This document shows positions 1-9,115 of a stretch of DNA of 64,000 bases, piece after piece; within the stretch, counting starts at the first letter, position 1; every line of letters starts with the position of its first letter. The position numbers were made by a program, and so were the translations under genes. The notes beneath the pieces are model-generated. The model was not told the origin of the DNA, ran no database searches, and was given only the letters and a program-made list of their open reading frames with translations. The DNA comes from RUG714 sp964623515 (GTDB lineage Bacteria; Bacillota; Clostridia; Oscillospirales; Acutalibacteraceae): NCBI GenBank assembly GCA_964623515.1, contig CAZURV010000001.1:1-64000 (forward strand). Reading direction: 5' to 3'.

Positions 1-52
1 CTGTGACCCTCTGCTTGTAAGGCAGATGCTCTCCCAGCTGAGCTATGCTCCC
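1..52 (-). tRNA. tRNA-Val (anticodon UAC), 5' part only
   Basis: Read on the minus strand from position 52, the sequence gives a 7-nt acceptor arm (GGGAGCA), TA, a D arm GCTC...GAGC, and an anticodon arm TCTGC-CTTACAA-GCAGA with anticodon TAC, then the variable loop. The T arm and 3' acceptor half lie beyond the left edge of the window. The loop and stem geometry are canonical, so valine is a firm call. Confidence 0.9.
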
Positions 53-96
53 ACGTTTTGCCATATCGCTAAGTTCGCACATCAGCGACGGTTATT

Positions 97-125
97 ACTA
101 TACACTAAAGCGGAAGAATTGTCAA
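97..125 (-). promoter_or_regulatory. Sigma-A promoter for the tRNA-Val gene
   Basis: On the minus strand TTGACA (120-125) is followed after 17 nt by TATAGT (97-102). This is close to consensus and lies about 45 nt upstream of the tRNA 5' end, as expected for a stable RNA promoter. Confidence 0.75.
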
Positions 126-142
126 CACTTTTTTTTAAAAAT

Positions 143-171
143 TATAACTTTATTTTTATAAAAAAGTTATA
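143..171 (-). terminator. AT-rich hairpin at the end of hslO
   Basis: Arms TATAACTTT (143-151) and AAAGTTATA (163-171) form a 9-bp stem, followed on the minus strand by ATTTTT. The stem overlaps the hslO stop codon. It has few G-C pairs, so it may be an inefficient terminator for the tig-to-hslO operon. Confidence 0.45.
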
Positions 172-1039
172 CATTATCGATTAAATTCTGGAAATCTTTT
201 TTATTAAAATAATATTTTCTGTCGCAGAAATGACAACAGATTTCCTGGGACGTATCCTCTTTGGCAAGTTCGGCAAGCGTTTCACGTCCCAAAGAAATTA
301 AAGCCTTCTCAACTCTTTCCCTGGAACAATTACATTTATATGATATTTCGCTCTCATCAAGAACCTCAAGTTCACATTCTTTTAAAACAAATCTGCATAT
401 TCCTTCCGGGGAAATTCCTTTTTCAAGCATTTCTGTTACACCAGGCAAATCGGTAATGGCCCGCTCAACAAGTTCAATCTCTCGTTCATCTGCGGCAGGC
501 AGAAGCTGAATCATAAAGCCGCCTGCTGATTTTACGCTCAAATCAGGATTGACAAGCACACCGAGCGCACATACGGTCGGTATCTGCTCGCTTACGGCGT
601 AATATGAAGTGATATCCTCCGCAATTTCACCTGTTGCTATTGGTATTTGACCGACATACGGCTCTTTCAGCCCTAAATCCTTGACAACAAACATTGTGCC
701 TTCCCCTACTGCACCGCCAACATCTAGCTTTCCTTTATTGTTCAAAGGCAGTTCAACAACGGTATTTTCCACATTACCCCGGACATTGCCTGAATTGTCC
801 GACACTGCCAAAATTGCTCCCGCAGGTCCGTTTCCCCTAAACTGAAGGGAAAGCGTATCCTCGGATCCTTTAAGCATTGCGCCCATCATAGAGCAACCTG
901 TAAGTGCCCTGCCCAAAGCGGCGGTTACAACCGCCGATGTCTTATGAATTTGCTCCGCTTTCGAAACAACGTCTGTGCTGTCTACGGCAGTCATGATAAT
1001 TGTGCCGTCTTTACTGATACATCTGACTAACTTACCCAT
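167..1039 (-). CDS. hslO: Hsp33 redox-regulated holdase chaperone
   Basis: This 290-aa protein has the length and the closing cysteine signature of Hsp33: CNC at residues 236-238 and CHFC at 269-272, the four thiols that bind zinc in the reduced, inactive form and make disulfides under oxidative stress to switch on holdase activity in the cytoplasm. The ATG at 1039 is preceded by AAGGAAAG and overlaps the stop of the methyltransferase gene as TAATG, so the two are probably translationally coupled. It is the last gene of the tig-clpP-clpX-lon operon, a fitting place for a chaperone. Confidence 0.95.
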   Translation of the reverse strand: MGKLVRCISKDGTIIMTAVDSTDVVSKAEQIHKTSAVVTAALGRALTGCSMMGAMLKGSEDTLSLQFRGNGPAGAILAVSDNSGNVRGNVENTVVELPLNNKGKLDVGGAVGEGTMFVVKDLGLKEPYVGQIPIATGEIAEDITSYYAVSEQIPTVCALGVLVNPDLSVKSAGGFMIQLLPAADEREIELVERAITDLPGVTEMLEKGISPEGICRFVLKECELEVLDESEISYKCNCSRERVEKALISLGRETLAELAKEDTSQEICCHFCDRKYYFNKKDFQNLIDNV

Positions 1040-1782
1040 TATCTTTCCTTTTTACATATAAATACTTTTCTTTCACATTCCGATTTTGGAGGCTGAAACG
1101 CTAAATCATCATAGATATGCAGAATGGAAAATCCGCATTTATTCAGCGCATCTTTTAAAACTTCATCGGAATAATAATACTCGGTAAAGCTTTCACTTTC
1201 TCTTGAATAAAGGTAATTTTCGGCGGTAAAAAAATCAAGATATATATCAACCGAAGCATTATCCGGATTATACTCATTCTGCCATACGGTGAATGTTTGT
1301 TCATCTTCAAAAACAAACGCGTTGTTTCCAAGAATATTTTTATGCTTATACCGTGTATTCACATCAAAAATGAAAATTCCGCCGGGTTCGGTAAAAAGAG
1401 AAACACCCGCAAACGCAGATTCCACATCCTCAATGCTTTGAAGATGATTTATACTGTCCATCATACAAATGGAAGCTTTGACTGTTCCGTACAAATCAAT
1501 GCTCCTCATGTCCTGATTCAAAAACAGAACTCCGCTTTGCAGTTCGGATTTCTTCATGGCGGCTACACCCAGCATATCGGGGCTTGCATCAACTCCGATA
1601 ACATCATATCCACGTTTTTCCATTTCAAAACTCATACTTCCGGTACCGCATGCCAAATCGAGCAGAATGCCGGATCTGATATGATTATCATTCAGTATTT
1701 TATGGATATAGTCCGCCCTCCGCGTATAATTAACGTTATCAGTAAGTTTGTCATAATAAGCGGCAAAACAAGTATAGCTCAT
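1039..1782 (-). CDS. Class I SAM-dependent methyltransferase
   Basis: The 247-aa protein contains the SAM-binding motif I (LDLACGTGSMS, about residue 41) followed by an acidic strand end (VIGVDAS) and a motif-IV-like region (CMMDSINHL), typical of the Methyltransf_25/11 superfamily. The substrate cannot be read from the sequence. The gene sits between ysxC and hslO, overlapping ysxC by 4 nt and hslO by 1 nt, so it is co-translated with a ribosome-assembly GTPase and a chaperone. A small-molecule, tRNA or protein substrate are all possible. Confidence 0.8.
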   Translation of the reverse strand: MSYTCFAAYYDKLTDNVNYTRRADYIHKILNDNHIRSGILLDLACGTGSMSFEMEKRGYDVIGVDASPDMLGVAAMKKSELQSGVLFLNQDMRSIDLYGTVKASICMMDSINHLQSIEDVESAFAGVSLFTEPGGIFIFDVNTRYKHKNILGNNAFVFEDEQTFTVWQNEYNPDNASVDIYLDFFTAENYLYSRESESFTEYYYSDEVLKDALNKCGFSILHIYDDLAFQPPKSECERKVFICKKER

Positions 1783-2366
1783 TGTATCACCATATATTCA
1801 ATTTCAGATTTAAGCTCCGTAAGCCCTTCTCCCGTTCCCGAAGAAAACATGATTCGTTCGGCATCAAAATCCGCAAGTTCGGCAGGGATTTCACGCTCGC
1901 GCTTGGCACGCATACTCGCTTTCAACTTATCTGTTTTTGTGAGAACAATAACGTATGGAATTTTCATCTGCTCTAAAAAATCAAGCATTTGATAATCCTG
2001 ATCCGAAGGCTTATGCCTTGAATCAATAATCTGAATGACAAGCGCAATATTTCTGCCACTTGTAAAATACCTATCTATCATTTCACACCAGCGCTTGATT
2101 TCAGAAGCGCTTTTCTTTGCGTATCCGTATCCCGGCAAATCGACAAAGCAGATATGATTACTGCGGTAAAAATTTATGGTTACTGTTTTTCCCGGTTTTG
2201 ACGAAACACGCGCCAGGTTTTTTCTGCCAAACAGCCTGTTTATAAGCGAAGATTTGCCGACATTTGAACGCCCCGAGAATACAATTTCCTGCGCATCGCT
2301 TTCAGGAAGTTGGCTTGCAAGACCGTAAGAGGCCACATACTGCACATTTGAATAATTCATATCCAT
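1779..2366 (-). CDS. ysxC: Ribosome biogenesis GTPase YsxC/EngB
   Basis: This small GTPase (195 aa from the ATG at 2366) acts late in assembly of the 50S subunit. The G1 motif GRSNVGKS lies near residue 32, G3 is VDLPGYGYA and G4 is TKTDK, all diagnostic of the TrmE-Era-EngA-EngB group. In-frame starts at 2372 (TTG), 2366 (ATG) and 2360 (ATG) are possible; none has a strong ribosome binding site. Pairing with lon upstream is a common Firmicute arrangement. Its stop overlaps the methyltransferase start by 4 nt. Confidence 0.93.
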   Translation of the reverse strand: MDMNYSNVQYVASYGLASQLPESDAQEIVFSGRSNVGKSSLINRLFGRKNLARVSSKPGKTVTINFYRSNHICFVDLPGYGYAKKSASEIKRWCEMIDRYFTSGRNIALVIQIIDSRHKPSDQDYQMLDFLEQMKIPYVIVLTKTDKLKASMRAKREREIPAELADFDAERIMFSSGTGEGLTELKSEIEYMVIQ

Positions 2367-2438
2367 TACCAAATACAGCTCAAAGCATAATTAAAATCCG
2401 ATTTGAAGCGTATCTTATTGTTTCCTTTCCGTTTAATT

Positions 2439-4841
2439 TTAAACGAATGCCCTGATATCTTTCTCTTTAACATCCGTAACGTAAAAGGGCTCTTCTTTTT
2501 TTCCGGAGAAAGTCACAAATGCATTTGCAAACACCGCAGGAAGCGAATCCACAGGTATAAATTCAATATGCTGTTTCACGATTTCATCCACATCATCAAG
2601 ATCTGCCAGATTATCTTTCGGCATAATAATCTTTTTTACACCGGCGATATATGCTCCCATACTTTTTTCGCGCAATCCGCCTATCGGAAGTACATGTCCT
2701 TTCAGGGTAATTTCGCCTGTCATTGCAATGTCTCTTTTTATCGGTACTCCCGTAAGCGCAGAAAGAATAGCGGTTGCTATTGCAATTCCTGCACTTGGAC
2801 CGTCTTTCTTTGTTGCACCTGCCGGAAAATGTATGTGAATATCTTTTGTTTTATAAAAATCCTCCGGAATATCATATCTTTTTGCAATACTGCGTATATA
2901 GCTTACCGCAGCCTCGCAGGATTCCTGCATAACATCACCCAGAGAGCCTGTGCATTCTGTTTTCCCGGAACCGTCAAGCACATTCACCTCAACGCGCAGA
3001 AGCTTGCCCCCTACGCTCGTCCAGGCCAGTCCGTTGACAATGCCCACGCTGTCTGCAGGCAGAAGTTTCTCGGAAGTATATTTCGGCGTTCCGAGATATT
3101 TTTTAATGTTTTTAAGATTAAATACAACAGATTTTTTACCGTTTTCAACAATTTCATTCGCCGATTTTCGCATCAGCGTAGCAATTTCTCTTTCCAGCGA
3201 ACGCACACCTGCCTCAGATGTATACGAATTTATAATCAGTTTGACAGTATCATCTGTTATCCGGACCTGAGAAGCGTTAAGTCCATGTATTTCAAGCTGT
3301 TTCTTTATAAGATGCTTTTTAGCGATATTAAATTTTTCCTCTGCCGTATAACTTGGGAGCTCAATAATCTCCATTCTGTCATAAAGCGGTTCGGGTATAA
3401 GGCTTACATCGTTTGCAGTAGTGATAAAAAATACTTTGGACAGATCATATGGAATCTCAAGATAATTATCCGTAAAAGCAAAATTCTGCTCACTGTCCAA
3501 CACTTCAAGCATCGCCGAAGCGGGATCGCCTTTATAATCATTTGCCATCTTATCAATTTCATCAAAAAGTATCAACGGATTCGATGTGCCGGCAATTTTC
3601 AGCGCAGAAATGATTTTCCCCGTCATCGCGCCTATGTAAGTCCGTCTGTGTCCTCTGATTTCCGCTTCATCATGAACTCCTCCGAGAGAAATACGCACAT
3701 ATTTTCTGCCCATTGCCTCCGCAAGAGCCTTTGCTATGCTCGTTTTCCCGACGCCGGGAGGTCCGGCAAAACAAAGGATCTGCCCTTTCACATCGGGATT
3801 GAGTTTCCGTACACAGAGAGTTTCAAGGATACGCTGTTTAACTTTATCCAGCCCGTAATGCCCTCTATTTAGATAATCGCGGGCTTTTTTGATATTCAAA
3901 TTATCTTTGGAATATGTGTTCCAGGGAAGAGATAAAACGGTATCCAAATAATTCCTGATTACGTATGCGTCCGCATTAGCAGAGCCGATTCTGCTGAGCT
4001 TATCAACCTCTTTGAGCAATTTTTTTTCAATCTGTTCTTCAAAATGAATCGCTTTTATTTGCTCTTTGTATTCGATAATCTCATTTTCCTCCGGAACATC
4101 TTCTCCTAGCTCATCCGAAAGAACTTTCATTTGCTCGCGGATATAGTAATCCTTCTGATTCTTTTCAACGTTTGCCTCAACCTTGCTCTGAATATCTCTT
4201 TCAATTTCATTCAGTCTGGTTTCATTTATCAGAACGGCAATGAGCCTTTCAAGACGTTTAACCGGATTTTTTATATCAAGCAGTTCCTGCTTGATTCTCC
4301 AATCAACCGCAATGTTTGAAGCCATACAGTCGGCAACCTGACCGGGCCGATTCATATTCAATATATCAAGAACCAAGTCGGGCGGAAGCTTGCCCAAAAC
4401 AGCCGCATATTTTTCAAAAACTTCTTTTGCTTTACGCACAAGAGCAGTTTCATAATCCAAAGAGAAACCTGTTCGTTTCAGTGGTGCACACTCCGTAACA
4501 ATTGCTTTCATATATGTATCACAATTTAAAACCTGACAGATTTGACCTCTTGAAACACCCTCGACAACGACTCTTTGGATTTCCGAACCCGGAATCTTCA
4601 TAACCTGATGAATCACCGCAGTTACGCCCGTATCGGCAAGATCGTTTAAAGCGGGATTTTTAACATTTATATCCTTTTGAGAAACGATAAATATTTCTCT
4701 GTTATTGTTCAGAGCCTCCTCTATCGCCGCTTGTGAAATCTTTCTGCTGACATCAAAATGCAGAACCATATTAGGATATAAAACCAAACCTCTGAGCGGA
4801 AGCACCGGCATGATTTTTTTGTTTTCTAAATTATCTATCAT
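2439..4841 (-). CDS. lon: ATP-dependent protease Lon (LonA type)
   Basis: The 800-aa protein has the LonA order: N-terminal substrate domain (about 10-210), coiled linker, AAA+ domain with Walker A GPPGVGKT at 360-367 and Walker B LILFDEIDK, then the protease domain with catalytic S683 (GPSAG) and K726 (LREKS), the usual 43-residue separation. It degrades unfolded and regulatory proteins in the cytosol. It follows clpX after a 52-nt spacer containing a hairpin. No CtsR or CIRCE operator is obvious upstream. The start ATG at 4841 has a GAAGGAG ribosome binding site. Confidence 0.97.
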   Translation of the reverse strand: MIDNLENKKIMPVLPLRGLVLYPNMVLHFDVSRKISQAAIEEALNNNREIFIVSQKDINVKNPALNDLADTGVTAVIHQVMKIPGSEIQRVVVEGVSRGQICQVLNCDTYMKAIVTECAPLKRTGFSLDYETALVRKAKEVFEKYAAVLGKLPPDLVLDILNMNRPGQVADCMASNIAVDWRIKQELLDIKNPVKRLERLIAVLINETRLNEIERDIQSKVEANVEKNQKDYYIREQMKVLSDELGEDVPEENEIIEYKEQIKAIHFEEQIEKKLLKEVDKLSRIGSANADAYVIRNYLDTVLSLPWNTYSKDNLNIKKARDYLNRGHYGLDKVKQRILETLCVRKLNPDVKGQILCFAGPPGVGKTSIAKALAEAMGRKYVRISLGGVHDEAEIRGHRRTYIGAMTGKIISALKIAGTSNPLILFDEIDKMANDYKGDPASAMLEVLDSEQNFAFTDNYLEIPYDLSKVFFITTANDVSLIPEPLYDRMEIIELPSYTAEEKFNIAKKHLIKKQLEIHGLNASQVRITDDTVKLIINSYTSEAGVRSLEREIATLMRKSANEIVENGKKSVVFNLKNIKKYLGTPKYTSEKLLPADSVGIVNGLAWTSVGGKLLRVEVNVLDGSGKTECTGSLGDVMQESCEAAVSYIRSIAKRYDIPEDFYKTKDIHIHFPAGATKKDGPSAGIAIATAILSALTGVPIKRDIAMTGEITLKGHVLPIGGLREKSMGAYIAGVKKIIMPKDNLADLDDVDEIVKQHIEFIPVDSLPAVFANAFVTFSGKKEEPFYVTDVKEKDIRAFV

Positions 4842-4868
4842 ATTTCTCCTTCCACACTTTTAACAAAA

Positions 4869-4890
4869 ATGGGCAACGTCAGTTGCCCAT
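4869..4890 (-). terminator. Intercistronic hairpin between clpX and lon
   Basis: A perfect 9-bp stem ATGGGCAAC/GTTGCCCAT with a 4-nt loop lies 3 nt after the clpX stop and is followed on the minus strand by TTTTTG. The short T-run and close spacing to lon suggest partial termination or an mRNA-processing hairpin that lowers lon relative to clpX. Confidence 0.5.
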
Positions 4891-4893
4891 AAA

Positions 4894-6186
4894 TTATGCA
4901 TATCTGTTATTTTTGGTACGTTTTTTCGGCACAGGCTTTGTGAGTTTAATCGGCTGTTTATCCGGATTTTTCACAAAAACCGCGTTACCGTTTCCGTTCA
5001 CATATGCTTCGGTTATGGTTACCTTTTCAATTTTATAATCTGTCGGCAAATCGTACATAATCGGCATAAGCAGATTTTCCATAATAGAACGAAGTCCTCG
5101 CGCACCCGTATTTTCCCGCAATGTTTTGTCAGCAACCGCCTTTAATGCTTCTTGCTGAAAATCAAGCGCAACTCCGTCAAGCTCAAAAAGTTTCCTATAC
5201 TGCTTAACAAGCGAGTTTTTGGGTTCAAGAAGAATTCTTACCAGGCTATCGGCATCCAACTGGCTCAAAGCAGTGATAACGGGGACCCTACCGACAAGCT
5301 CCGGAATCAACCCGTATTTCACAAGATCGGAGGTGGTAACCATAGAATAAGCTTCTGATTTATCCATTTCTTTTTTATCTTTAACATCAGCGCCGAATCC
5401 CATTGCCGAACCGTTGCAACGCTTTTCCACGACTTTCTGAATGCCGTCAAACGCGCCGCCGCATATAAAAAGAATATTTGACGTATCTATTTGAATAAAT
5501 TCCTGTTGCGGATGTTTTCTTCCCCCCTGAGGCGGAACGTTTGCAACCGTACCCTCAAGAATCTTGAGTAGCGCCTGCTGAACTCCCTCTCCGCTTACAT
5601 CACGCGTTATGGAACGGTTTTCACTTTTGCGCGCAATCTTATCTATTTCATCAATATAAATAATTCCGTGTTCAGCTTTTTCAACGCTGTAATCAGCCGC
5701 TTGAATCAGTCTTAACAAAATATTTTCAACGTCCTCGCCCACATAGCCCGCCTCCGTAAGAGTGGTTGCGTCCGCTATGGCAAACGGTACGTTCAGAATC
5801 TTTGCAAGAGTCTGTGCAAGCATCGTTTTTCCGACACCTGTAGGGCCGAGAAGCAAAATGTTGCTCTTCTGAAGTTCAACATCGCTTACATTATCTCCGC
5901 AATATACGCGCTTATAATGATTATATACCGCAACGCTTAACGCAATTTTGGCAGTATCTTGCCCAATCACAAACTCATCAAGCTTTGCTTTAATCTCCTG
6001 CGGTTTGGGAAGAACGAGACTGTCGGCACCGTTTTCCCTGCCGCTTGCTTCATCCGCCAGTTCCTCGCTGATAATTTGATTGCACAGCGCAACACATTCA
6101 TCACAGATGAATACGCCGGCTCCCGCAATCAGCTTGTCAACCTGGACTTCACTTTTTCCGCAGAAAGAGCATCTCTTAATTTCCAT
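4894..6186 (-). CDS. clpX: ATP-dependent Clp protease ATPase subunit ClpX
   Basis: ClpX unfolds tagged substrates and feeds them to ClpP. The 430-aa product shows the N-terminal zinc-binding domain with C6, C9, C28 and C31, Walker A GPTGVGKT at 114-121, pore loop GYVGE and Walker B IIYIDEIDK, in the standard order. The tail is lysine/arginine rich and not conserved. It lies 18 nt downstream of clpP, and clpP-clpX order with trigger factor upstream is classical. Length matches the family. Confidence 0.98.
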   Translation of the reverse strand: MEIKRCSFCGKSEVQVDKLIAGAGVFICDECVALCNQIISEELADEASGRENGADSLVLPKPQEIKAKLDEFVIGQDTAKIALSVAVYNHYKRVYCGDNVSDVELQKSNILLLGPTGVGKTMLAQTLAKILNVPFAIADATTLTEAGYVGEDVENILLRLIQAADYSVEKAEHGIIYIDEIDKIARKSENRSITRDVSGEGVQQALLKILEGTVANVPPQGGRKHPQQEFIQIDTSNILFICGGAFDGIQKVVEKRCNGSAMGFGADVKDKKEMDKSEAYSMVTTSDLVKYGLIPELVGRVPVITALSQLDADSLVRILLEPKNSLVKQYRKLFELDGVALDFQQEALKAVADKTLRENTGARGLRSIMENLLMPIMYDLPTDYKIEKVTITEAYVNGNGNAVFVKNPDKQPIKLTKPVPKKRTKNNRYA

Positions 6187-6204
6187 AATTCCCTCAATAA
6201 ATAA

Positions 6205-6786
6205 TTATCTTGATTCAATGACTTTATCAATAAGCCCATAATGAAAGGCTTCTTCCGCGCTCATAAAATTATCGCGATCAGTATCATGCTCAATCGTTTC
6301 AATGTCCTTACCTGTTCGCGCAGCAAGAATTGAATTGATTTTTTCTCTAGTCTTTTTGATATGGTCAGCGGCAAGAATAATCTCCGTTGCCTGACCCTCA
6401 GTCTGCCCGAGGGGCTGATGAATCATAATCTCACTGTTCGGCAAAGCATATCTTTTACCGTTTGCGCCGGCAGCAAGCAAAAATGCGCCCATACTTGCAG
6501 CCATACCCATACAAATCGTTGAAACATCGCATTTAATATACTGCATAGTATCGTAAATTGCAAAACCTGCGGAAACAGATCCTCCCGGGCTGTTGATATA
6601 AAGGCTTATATCCTTTTCGGGATCCTGTCCCTCAAGATACAAAAGCTGAGCAACAACAAGACTTGCAGTCGCATCGTTAACTTCATCAGAAAGCACAATG
6701 ATTCTATCGTTCAGTAAACGTGAATAAATGTCATACGCTCTTTCACCGTTTGGCGTCTGCTCAATAACATTAGGCACTAAAGCCAT
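6205..6786 (-). CDS. clpP: ATP-dependent Clp protease proteolytic subunit ClpP
   Basis: This 193-aa serine peptidase assembles as a double heptamer behind ClpX. The catalytic triad is directly visible as S98 (MAASMGA), H123 (MIHQPLG) and D172 (DTDRDNF), at the same numbering as characterised ClpP proteins. The start MALVPNV follows a GGAGG site. It sits between tig and clpX, and no terminator separates it from tig. Confidence 0.98.
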   Translation of the reverse strand: MALVPNVIEQTPNGERAYDIYSRLLNDRIIVLSDEVNDATASLVVAQLLYLEGQDPEKDISLYINSPGGSVSAGFAIYDTMQYIKCDVSTICMGMAASMGAFLLAAGANGKRYALPNSEIMIHQPLGQTEGQATEIILAADHIKKTREKINSILAARTGKDIETIEHDTDRDNFMSAEEAFHYGLIDKVIESR

Positions 6787-6844
6787 AATAAGACCTCCGT
6801 TTCATCTATATAATTATTGACCGCTTATTCAAATTTTAATCACA

Positions 6845-8119
6845 TTACTTGCAGTTTTCCTTAACAAAATCCATCGCTTTCTGTACTGCAATATCACTCT
6901 TAATATCATCAGCCTGGATGGACTTTTTAACTGCGTCGACTTCAATTCCGTAAGCGTCGGCATAACTTTGCATTTCCTTATCGATTTCTTCTTCGCTGAC
7001 CTCAATATTCTCAAGTTCCACGATTTTTTCAAGGCAAAGGCGTACTTTAACCTGACGTTCAGCCTGATCCTTAAACTGTTCGCGCAGAGACTGCGTATCG
7101 CCTTTTGTATACTTCAAATAGAGTTCAAGATTCATACCCTGCATCTGAAGCTGATTATCAAACTGACGAATCAGCTCGTCTATTCTTGCATCAATCATCT
7201 GTTGAGGGATTTCAGCTTTAAGTCCTGCAATCAGTTTATCAATAACGGCGTTTTCAAATGCGTTTTCCGCTTCCGCCTGTTTTTTCTCTCTGATTTTTTT
7301 CTTTTCATCCGCCTTAAGTTCGTCGAGCGTATCAAATTCCGAAACGTCCTTGACAAATTCATCGTCAATCTCGGGGAGTTCCTTGATTTTAACCTCGTGC
7401 AGTCTGCATTTAAATACAGCGTCCTTACCGGCCAAATCTGCTGAACCGTACTCTTCTGGGAACGTAACATTCACATCAAACTCGTCACCTGATTTATGCC
7501 CGATAATCTGCTCTTCAAATCCGGGAATAAACTGCCCCGAACCGAGAACCAAATCATAATTTTCAGCTTTCCCTCCATCAAAGGCAACGCCGTCTACAAA
7601 ACCTTCAAAATCGATTTCGCAGGTGTCGCCGTTTGCAGCAGTTTTTCCCTCTGCTGCAATCATTCTGGCATTTCTCTCCTGCAAAGCGGATATTGCTTCG
7701 TTAATCTCTTTTTCCGTTACTCTTACCGCCTTTTTCTTGGCTGTGATTCCTTTGTATTCGCACAACTCGACATCTGGCTTGCAAACGACTTTCATTGTCA
7801 TCTCAACGCCGTCTTTGCCGATTTTTGTAATGTCTACATCATAAGGCGCAGCAACAGCGGGCTTTTCAAGTTCGCTGATTGCATTGCCTACAACTTCCGG
7901 GTAAATTATATCAAGAGCATCTTCGAAAAAAACATTTTCCCCGTAAACGCTTTCAATCATTTTTCTTGTAGCTTTTCCCTTTCTGAAACCGGGAACGGTA
8001 ATGTTCTTTTTCTTTTTGTTATAAGCTTTCTGAAGCGCAACCTCAAATTGTTCCGGCGTGGCAGAAACTGTTATCTCATAAACATTTGTTTCTACGTTTT
8101 TTGTTGAGTCTAAACTCAT
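6845..8119 (-). CDS. tig: Trigger factor, ribosome-associated chaperone
   Basis: Trigger factor binds nascent chains at the ribosome exit. The 424-aa protein has the N-terminal ribosome-docking loop GFRKGKA, a central FKBP-type prolyl isomerase domain (about 150-245, including GSGQFIPGFE and FPEEYGSADLAGK), and a long helical C-terminal chaperone domain. I chose ATG 8119 because GGAGG lies 9 nt upstream; a GTG two codons earlier is only 3 nt from that site. It is the first gene of the operon and has its own promoter at 8164-8192. Confidence 0.96.
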   Translation of the reverse strand: MSLDSTKNVETNVYEITVSATPEQFEVALQKAYNKKKKNITVPGFRKGKATRKMIESVYGENVFFEDALDIIYPEVVGNAISELEKPAVAAPYDVDITKIGKDGVEMTMKVVCKPDVELCEYKGITAKKKAVRVTEKEINEAISALQERNARMIAAEGKTAANGDTCEIDFEGFVDGVAFDGGKAENYDLVLGSGQFIPGFEEQIIGHKSGDEFDVNVTFPEEYGSADLAGKDAVFKCRLHEVKIKELPEIDDEFVKDVSEFDTLDELKADEKKKIREKKQAEAENAFENAVIDKLIAGLKAEIPQQMIDARIDELIRQFDNQLQMQGMNLELYLKYTKGDTQSLREQFKDQAERQVKVRLCLEKIVELENIEVSEEEIDKEMQSYADAYGIEVDAVKKSIQADDIKSDIAVQKAMDFVKENCK

Positions 8120-8163
8120 TTTCACAGTCCTCCGTAATATTGTATTAAAATTTAACGTGTGTT

Positions 8164-8192
8164 ATTATACCATATTACTATTTTATAATCAA
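8164..8192 (-). promoter_or_regulatory. Sigma-A promoter for the tig operon
   Basis: TTGATT (187-192 of the 8,000s), 17 nt and TATAAT (8164-8169) on the minus strand, about 45 nt before the tig start. The -35 overlaps the stop codon of the upstream metallophosphoesterase gene. Confidence 0.7.
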
Positions 8193-8887
8193 CTATTATT
8201 TTTAATTAAATAAGGACAGAAGCTGAGGTAGTCCGCAGAAAGTAGCCTGAATTTAATGCCTTCGTAAACTCCGTTGAAAGCAGAAGCGATGGCATAACCG
8301 TGCGTATGCGCATAATAACATTCCTTTATATCATACGCTTTGAGAATGCTGATAATTTCATCGCATTGCTGATTTACAGTAAGCGGAGGATAATGAAGAA
8401 AAACAACAGGCTGAAGGTTTGATACTGCAGCCGCGCTTTCCAGCGAAGCACGCAAACGTCCTGCTTCACGCCTTAAAATCTTTTTATCTTGATCTTCCTC
8501 CGCGTCAAAAAACCAGCTCCGTGTTCCGCACACGGCAATATTATCCGCCATGAAAGATGAATTAAATAAAAAATTTATCGAATCAAGCTTTTCGCGCTCT
8601 TTCAGGCGCATATTTTTCGATGATGTTTCCCACCATAAATCATGATTGCCTTTAATAAGAATTTTTTTGCCGGGCAGTTCATTTATCCATTTCAAATCGG
8701 GCAGGACTTCCGCATAATTCATTGCCCAGGATATATCCCCGGGAATCACGACGGTATCATGAACACCAATCAATTTTTTCCAATTTTTTTCAAGTCTATC
8801 AACATAATCATTCCAGCCGTAAAAATCGTCCATTGGTTTATCCGTACCGAATGAAAGGTGAAGGTCACCGATTGCAAAAACCGACAT
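8189..8887 (-). CDS. Calcineurin-like metallophosphoesterase
   Basis: The 232-aa cytosolic protein contains the full two-metal phosphoesterase signature: GDLHLS (near residue 7), PGDISWA, KGNHDLWW, LHYPPL and AHTHG. The family hydrolyses phosphomono- or diesters; the actual substrate is unknown. An open frame continues 26 codons upstream to 8965, but the ATG at 8887 directly begins the first motif strand (MSVFAIGDLHLS) and has AGGAG at the right distance, so the longer form is rejected. The neighbour on the other strand is a DUF1540 gene. Confidence 0.88.
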   Translation of the reverse strand: MSVFAIGDLHLSFGTDKPMDDFYGWNDYVDRLEKNWKKLIGVHDTVVIPGDISWAMNYAEVLPDLKWINELPGKKILIKGNHDLWWETSSKNMRLKEREKLDSINFLFNSSFMADNIAVCGTRSWFFDAEEDQDKKILRREAGRLRASLESAAAVSNLQPVVFLHYPPLTVNQQCDEIISILKAYDIKECYYAHTHGYAIASAFNGVYEGIKFRLLSADYLSFCPYLIKNNS

Positions 8888-8953
8888 ATTTTTTCTCCTG
8901 TTGTATAAATAACTTTCCGAAGTGAACAATAAAATTGAAAGGAGGCAATTTAA

Positions 8954-9115
8954 ATGGAAGAACACAGATGCATTAAATGCAACGTATCAAACTGCGAATA
9001 TCATGCGAAAGAAAAGGATTTGTGCTGCGCTTCGGAAATCGAAGTTGGACCTCACTATGCAAATTCAAGCAGCGATACGGTTTGCCATACTTTTAAACCG
9101 TGCAAAGACTGCTAA
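8954..9115 (+). CDS. DUF1540-family small cysteine-rich protein
   Basis: A 53-codon gene beginning ATG at 8954, preceded by AAAGGAGG, which is among the strongest ribosome binding sites in the window. The product begins MEEHRCIKCNVSNCEYH and ends with CHTFKPCKDC. The pattern C-x2-C-x4-C-x-YH, a central CC, an acidic and I-x-V segment and CxTF is the DUF1540 layout, thought to bind metal through cysteine pairs. Function is unknown; family members occur in spore-formers, sometimes in pairs. It is divergent from the phosphoesterase gene and followed by a terminator hairpin. Confidence 0.85.
   Translation: MEEHRCIKCNVSNCEYHAKEKDLCCASEIEVGPHYANSSSDTVCHTFKPCKDC

Noticed and set aside
2403..3872. 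Plus-strand 489-codon open frame
   Set aside because: It lies wholly opposite lon, has no ribosome binding site and reads as Cys/His/Phe-rich antisense translation.
4842..8188. CtsR or CIRCE operator controlling clp and lon genes
   Set aside because: No tandem GGTCAAA heptads or CIRCE inverted repeat were seen upstream of tig, clpP, clpX or lon.
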